Part shown: one piece after another, positions 59,984-64,000 of the stretch
Layout: each line of letters opens with the position of its first letter
Numbering within the stretch: position 1 is the first letter of the stretch
Origin: Sipunculus nudus
Lineage: Eukaryota; Annelida; Sipuncula; Golfingiida; Sipunculidae
NCBI GenBank assembly: GCA_026874595.1
Contig: CM049306.1
Span: 19,957,019-20,021,018 of the forward strand
DNA length: 64,000 bases
Direction: 5' to 3'
The notes under the pieces: generated by a model
Database searches by the model: none
What the model saw: the letters and a program-made list of their open reading frames with translations, nothing else
Told to the model about the DNA's origin: nothing
Translations under genes and position numbers: made by a program

Positions 59984-60059
59984 TAGTCCGCCACGTTGGG
60001 ACTCCATTTATGTGATATGGATAGTCCGCCACGTTGGGACTCCATTTATGTGATATGGA
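59984..60059. repeat. Exact 38-bp tandem duplication
   Basis: TAGTCCGCCACGTTGGGACT through TATGTGATATGGA occurs twice head to tail (starts at 59,984 and 60,022) with essentially no differences, so the duplication is recent or the assembly doubled it. Confidence 0.9.
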
Positions 60060-60484
60060 GTCCGACCGTCTGACGGTGAGAGTTCACCCTGCGGTACATG
60101 GAGGGACCTGAAACATGAAAAGCCACTGCTTGTTGTGCGATAGAGAAGCAATCTTGTATTTATATACAGAAATAAACTTATTATGTATCAAATTAAATCG
60201 ATATATCACCTTTACATGCGCCTGTTAATGTTTTTTTTATTCTTTGAACTGCCGGGGTTCAGTTGCTGCATGTGCAACAGGACACCGCCGGAAAAGGAAT
60301 CCCATGCAAATTAGGTGGGCAATCTATGCAAAAGAGGAATTCAGGAATGCCAGTGCCGTGCACTAGGATAGGCCACATTTTCATAAGCATCCTTCCCATC
60401 ATACATCGCGTTTTGTCAATGATGCTAATTTCCTATTGGCTGTTCCAACTTGAAGGCGCCAGCGGCCCGACATAGATGAAGAAA

Positions 60485-60821
60485 GGCCCAAAAAAATTAA
60501 AGGTATGGTTCTTAGGCACCGCCCGCATCAATTTTAAACCCCCGCATCAAAACTTTTTATTTTGATTTTCAATAACAACTTTCCAATTTTGAGCAGATGC
60601 TGCTTCGACATTTCTTTCAAGAAGATAAAACCATACAATTTCCTTTGTTTTGTAGTGCTTTTACTTATTTAGCAAAATAAAACTGTTATTTTCATGCTTT
60701 TCCCTTATCATTTGACATTTTTATCGAAACATACCAAAAAAATTAAAATAAAAAAAGCCCCCGCCCGCATTGATTTCTGAAAAAAAGTGCCTGAGAACCA
60801 TACCTTTTTTTTTATTTTGGC
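60485..60821. mobile_element. Harbinger-like MITE (337 bp)
   Basis: The ends are inverted: GGCCCAAAAAAATTAAAGGT ATGGTTCTTAGGCAC on the left mirrors GTGCCTGAGAACCATACC ... TTTTGGCC on the right. The inner 21 bases (60,499-60,519 against 60,786-60,806) match at 20 of 21. The right flank is TAA and the left flank GAA, so a target duplication is at best imperfect. Ends are shared with the 1,031-bp element at 18,396-19,426. Confidence 0.7.
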
Positions 60822-60963
60822 CTAATATCTGACTTCATTCAGAGTAAGTGCCCATGCTTTATTATATACTGATCATTCAGCAAAAGTTTTGGTCCCAACG
60901 GAGTCCAAGCATCTGTAACAATAATAATATGTGGGGTTTAACTGGTGTCCTCACGTTACAAAA

Positions 60964-60966
<3 letters not shown>

Positions 60967-61043
<77 letters not shown>
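60967..61043. repeat. (TA)n microsatellite
   Basis: About 38 TA dinucleotides, the longest such tract in the window. Confidence 0.95.
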
Positions 61044-61045
<2 letters not shown>

Positions 61046-61591
61046 GGTTTGTACGGATCCGTACAACCTTGGATAGTATAGACTCTCCCCGCCAGAGGCT
61101 GCAGCGCTTGATCAGTGTTTACTATATGTCAGCGCTGCAAGACTGCAGCAATCTCCATTTATGGGCCCATTCTCCAATTCTATATGATCAGAGACTGAAA
61201 TATTCGGGCAACTTCTTAACAACAAGCATTCGGACACGAGAACCAGTCTACAGAGAAGAACTGACTTGCGTGGAGGTTAGAAATTTTTATGGATAACCGA
61301 GCAAACTTTGAAATTGTATTGGAGAGTATATTCCAAATATCCCGCGTTTCCCGCATGGAAGGTTACACAGTGGTTTATTGAACAGATGAACAGCTGAAGA
61401 ACATCTGGACATTTTGAAAAGCCAAATTGATTGATAGACTAGAGAAATTTAAGACTAACTGATGTTATAGTCCACTGCTTATGTGGTCATAAGTATTAAG
61501 TCTAAAGGTACGGGAGCTCACTCGATGTCTCTAGCCGCCTGCAGCGACGATACGTCTTGCACCGTTAACGGAAGACTGTTTCATATTATAC

Positions 61592-61966
61592 TCTCAGATA
61601 TATCTAACATTTTATAGTCACCCTTGGTGGCTACGATGTCTCGTGTCATATTTAAGTTTTTTTTTTAATTTGCGACACATAGCTTCTTCTGAAAATGTTT
61701 AACTGACCTCTTATATTATAGTTTTAATTTTTATTCATTATAAGTATGGATGGAAAGTAAGTGCTATCATTCATTGTTGAAAGTCTTTGCATCTCACTTC
61801 TTCTGCTAGCCCGATTGAATCGGACTCTAAAGTCTAAGATAATTTTTATCTTAGAGTCCGATTCAGTCGGGCTATTCTTCTGGCAGTTCTGCATTCAGAA
61901 GTCAATAAAACGCATGCAGAGTTCTAGCCACCAAGGGTGACTATAAAATGTTAGATATATCTGAGA
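61592..61966. mobile_element. Nested inverted-repeat (foldback) element, 375 bp
   Basis: The outer arms 61,592-61,633 and 61,925-61,966 are perfect 42-base inverted repeats (left arm starts TCTCAGATATATC, ends CTTGGTGGCTA). An inner palindrome has arms at 61,807-61,830 and 61,851-61,874 with one mismatch in 24 (TAGCCCGATTGAATCGG...). It is bounded by TA on both sides. A further partial direct copy of the left arm (ACATTTTATAGTCACC) follows at about 61,969-61,985. There is no coding capacity. The inner unit could be a small TA-targeting MITE inserted into a larger foldback element. Confidence 0.75.
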
Positions 61967-62650
61967 ATACATTTTATAGTCACCACCCCATGTATGCACT
62001 TGGGTGGGATTCTAACCTCTGTATGATCTTGGTCTATAAAAGGGAGAAAACCTTTATAAAGTATAAGAAAAGTATATCCTTAATTCTGACTTGTGATTTA
62101 TGACATCATTTAGTCTGTACAAAAAATAGGAGCCCTTGTGTAATTCCAAAATAAAGGCATGAACATATGACAAGAAAGTACTCAGAGGGCCATCTAAAAG
62201 TGAAGCCAGTGAAGGTGGGAATCTGTCAATGGAGAGAGATTGATGGCCATTACTTTTGCCATTGGCATTAGAAAGGTATCTTCCAAGTAGAATTTGGTGG
62301 AATGCTCTGGGTATGACCATGTCCTCACTCGCAAATTGTAGTAGGCTGTTAACTCTGAGCCAGCTGACAGGTTTCAGTATGTATATATGTATGCTTATTT
62401 TTACATGCATAGTCAATTACATTCTTTGTTACTTTTTATGTATAATTTTTGTGTTTATTAATTTTTATGTAATGAATTGCAAGTCAACAACAAATTCCTG
62501 TGACTGAAGGCTAATAAATCTTTTCTTGTCTCATGTTTGTAATACTGGTTTATGTTTCAGCCTTGTACATGCTATATATATTGATGTGATGTAACATTTT
62601 TAGAAAAGAATACACTGTATAATAGATGACTGTAATTTGCAGAATTTACC

Positions 62651-62800
62651 ATGAAGCTAAGGCTGATTTCCTTCCTGTTACTCTTCCTTTTGGAAAATTT
62701 GGTCCATGAAGCAAACACATTAGAGAGCCTGAATGCTTCAGATATTTTAGAAACCATCAAACAAATAGCAAATCAAGGGCTCTTTGTCCAGCAAATGCAG
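62651..62800 (+). CDS. CACHD1: CACHD1-like protein, coding exon 1 (signal peptide)
   Basis: Fifty codons from ATG to a CAG/GTAAGA donor, phase 0. The product begins with a classic signal peptide, MKLRLISFLLLFLLENLVHE. An amphipathic stretch follows (ANTLESLNASDILETIKQIA, NQGLFVQQMQ). Its layout fits the N-terminus of CACHD1, a single-pass membrane protein with VWA and Cache domains related to the calcium-channel alpha2/delta subunits. A TTTGCAG acceptor 11 bases above the ATG suggests an upstream non-coding exon. The CACHD1 match is by eye over a helical region and could instead indicate an alpha2/delta subunit proper. Confidence 0.6.
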
Positions 62801-63893
62801 GTAAGAGCTTTTAATTTTATTTCAGATGTATCAGTTTATTAGTTTATTCAGAACATGTCTATAAAATGTAAATATGATATGAGACTGGCATGGCTTGAGA
62901 TTAACTTTTCAACTTAGGGGCCTTGCCTTGTTGGGGTAATTTTTCCAGATCAGCTGAATAGCTGCCCTGTCCGAAATCAGACTTTGCAAGCAACAAATTA
63001 ATGTCAAACAATAAAGGGTTGCCTTAAGACATGATTCCAATTTTGTTTGGTGAAAATATAATGTACAGTAACATGATATATACCTGATATGCTTTGGGAC
63101 TTAAAGTTTATAAAGGAATATCAGCATCTGACTTCCCCCGTAAACTTGTAATTAGATATGACTGGTTAAAATGTTCTTTTTACATTTTTTTTGGGCCTTA
63201 TTATGAAACGGTGATAATTAACACTGTGGAGTTTCATAGTTAATTATAATCTGATATCATGAACAAATTTTGAAAACTTCTTGATGCTGAGAAACACTCG
63301 TGAAATGGCTGAGTACAGCATATATTTTCTGCCAATAATATCCATAGATACTGTTTTTCTTAAAAAAGAATAAAACATTTCTGTTTTAGGAAATTTTGGA
63401 TAGCAAAACAACATTTAGGCAAAGTACAACTGATGGTCCTGAACTGCTGAAACAGGTAGAGTTGAATATGAAATACTAATTTACACCATTTATATTATGG
63501 GATTTAATATTGCCACTTTTATTTATGTTATTAAGCAATATAAATCTGCTATCTGCCAATTTACTGATTACAAGCCATGGATATTTAGGTGTTGCCCCAC
63601 TGACAAAATAGTGGGATACCCTTAAACCTAACCCATGTCTCCTGCCTGTCTCACCATTTAAGAATGAATATTTAGATGACATAAAAAGGTTACCCATAAG
63701 TCAGTTTGATAATTAACAGATAAAACAAGTGTTCCTTAGTTTCCTTGGGAACAAAAGCATACATGTAATTTTTAAGATTCTTTAAAAAAAAACTTAAAAA
63801 AGACCCATAATATTGTGCCTGGGAGGATGAAATAGCTGAAAATTAAAAACAATGTACAACATTTCCCAGACAATTTCATTCTTTTTTTTTCAG
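62801..63893 (+). other. Introns 1 and 2 of the CACHD1-like gene
   Basis: Bases 62,801-63,389 and 63,456-63,893. AT-rich, with nothing recognised apart from the splice signals. Confidence 0.65.
63390..63455 (+). CDS. CACHD1: CACHD1-like protein, coding exon 2 (22 codons)
   Basis: Acceptor TTCTGTTTTAG, donor CAG/GTAGAG, phase 0 on both sides. It reads EILDSKTTFRQSTTDGPELL then KQ. In CACHD1 a comparable short variable segment follows the MQRIF-like helix. Confidence 0.6.
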
Positions 63894-64000
63894 ATTGTGC
63901 AGTCAGTAAATAATAAATTTGGAACAGTAATGACTATGTTGAGAGAATTACAACAGTTGGTACAGACAGAATATGAGAATTTCCCAACTATACCTGGCAT
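63894..64000 (+). CDS. CACHD1: CACHD1-like protein, coding exon 3, partial (runs off the right edge)
   Basis: It starts after a long pyrimidine tract and CAG and reads IVQSVNNKFGTVMTMLRELQ, then QLVQTEYENFPTIPG, open to the edge. The helix with a KF...V....Q.V...Y pattern resembles the segment before the VWA domain in CACHD1 and alpha2/delta proteins (IREKFNRYLDVVNRNKQVVE in human CACHD1). The diagnostic VWA/MIDAS and Cache domains lie beyond the window. Confidence 0.6.
   Translation, partial: MVQSVNNKFGTVMTMLRELQQLVQTEYENFPTIPG

Larger units (their letters stand above)
51037..62650. other. 11.6-kb stretch without a firmly supported gene
   Basis: It probably contains the 5' part of the unrecognised minus-strand gene and the promoter and untranslated exon(s) of the plus-strand gene at 62,651, but I cannot place them. 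Recognisable items are a tRNA-like head (57,066-57,150), degenerate ATTGATT repeats (58,690-59,060), a 38-bp exact duplication (59,984-60,059), a MITE (60,485-60,821), (TA)n (60,967-61,043), and a nested inverted repeat (61,592-61,966). The interval 51,037-57,060 has only short, unconvincing open frames. Confidence 0.6.

Noticed and set aside
60848..61296. Open frames with long Tyr-Ile repeats
   Set aside because: Produced by the (TA)n microsatellite; no reason to think they are translated.
1..64000. CRISPR arrays, operons or bacterial-type promoters
   Set aside because: No regularly spaced short direct repeats with unique spacers; the split genes and repeats are those of an animal nuclear genome.

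Overview
The window is nuclear DNA of an invertebrate animal. It is AT-rich, its genes are split by GT-AG introns, and it carries many (TA)n, (CT)n and poly-G tracts plus several transposon relics. Two repeat styles (GACGGACGGAC-type tails ending near AGCTGAGCTAAAA, and TGACCTTGACCTTTGACCT-type repeats) are familiar from molluscs. I infer a mollusc, perhaps a bivalve, but no single marker proves it.

Region 1 (1-26,340, minus strand) holds most of a CENPF (centromere protein F / mitosin) orthologue. Nine coding exons can be chained with intact splice sites and continuous phase. They run from the start codon at 26,329 to the left edge of the window, 8,812 coding bases (about 2,937 residues). 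The C-terminus lies outside. The first seven exons are short and match the conserved CENP-F N-terminus. The eighth (2.2 kb) and ninth (more than 5.2 kb) are long coiled-coil exons built partly by internal duplication, with repeats of 165 and 274 residues. The introns contain tandem duplications, a solo LTR, a Harbinger-like non-autonomous transposon and repeats carrying perfect nuclear-receptor-type sites.

Region 2 (26,343-41,481) has no gene I can support. It holds a decayed copy of the CENPF start-exon boundary, an inverted repeat pair, a foldback element filled with microsatellites, and long simple repeats.

Region 3 (41,482-51,036, minus strand) is the 3' part of a gene I do not recognise. 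It has three phase-consistent exons encoding a charged, serine-rich, mostly disordered protein that ends at a stop codon at 41,482-41,484. A fourth upstream exon looks real but does not join in phase by the simplest splice.

Region 4 (51,037-62,650) is non-coding as far as I can see. It has a Harbinger-like MITE, a nested inverted-repeat element, a tRNA-like SINE head and degenerate tandem repeats.

Region 5 (62,651-64,000, plus strand) is the first three coding exons of a secreted or membrane protein with a signal peptide. It resembles the N-terminus of CACHD1 (VWFA and cache domain-containing protein 1), a relative of the calcium-channel alpha2/delta subunits. The three genes show no evident functional link.
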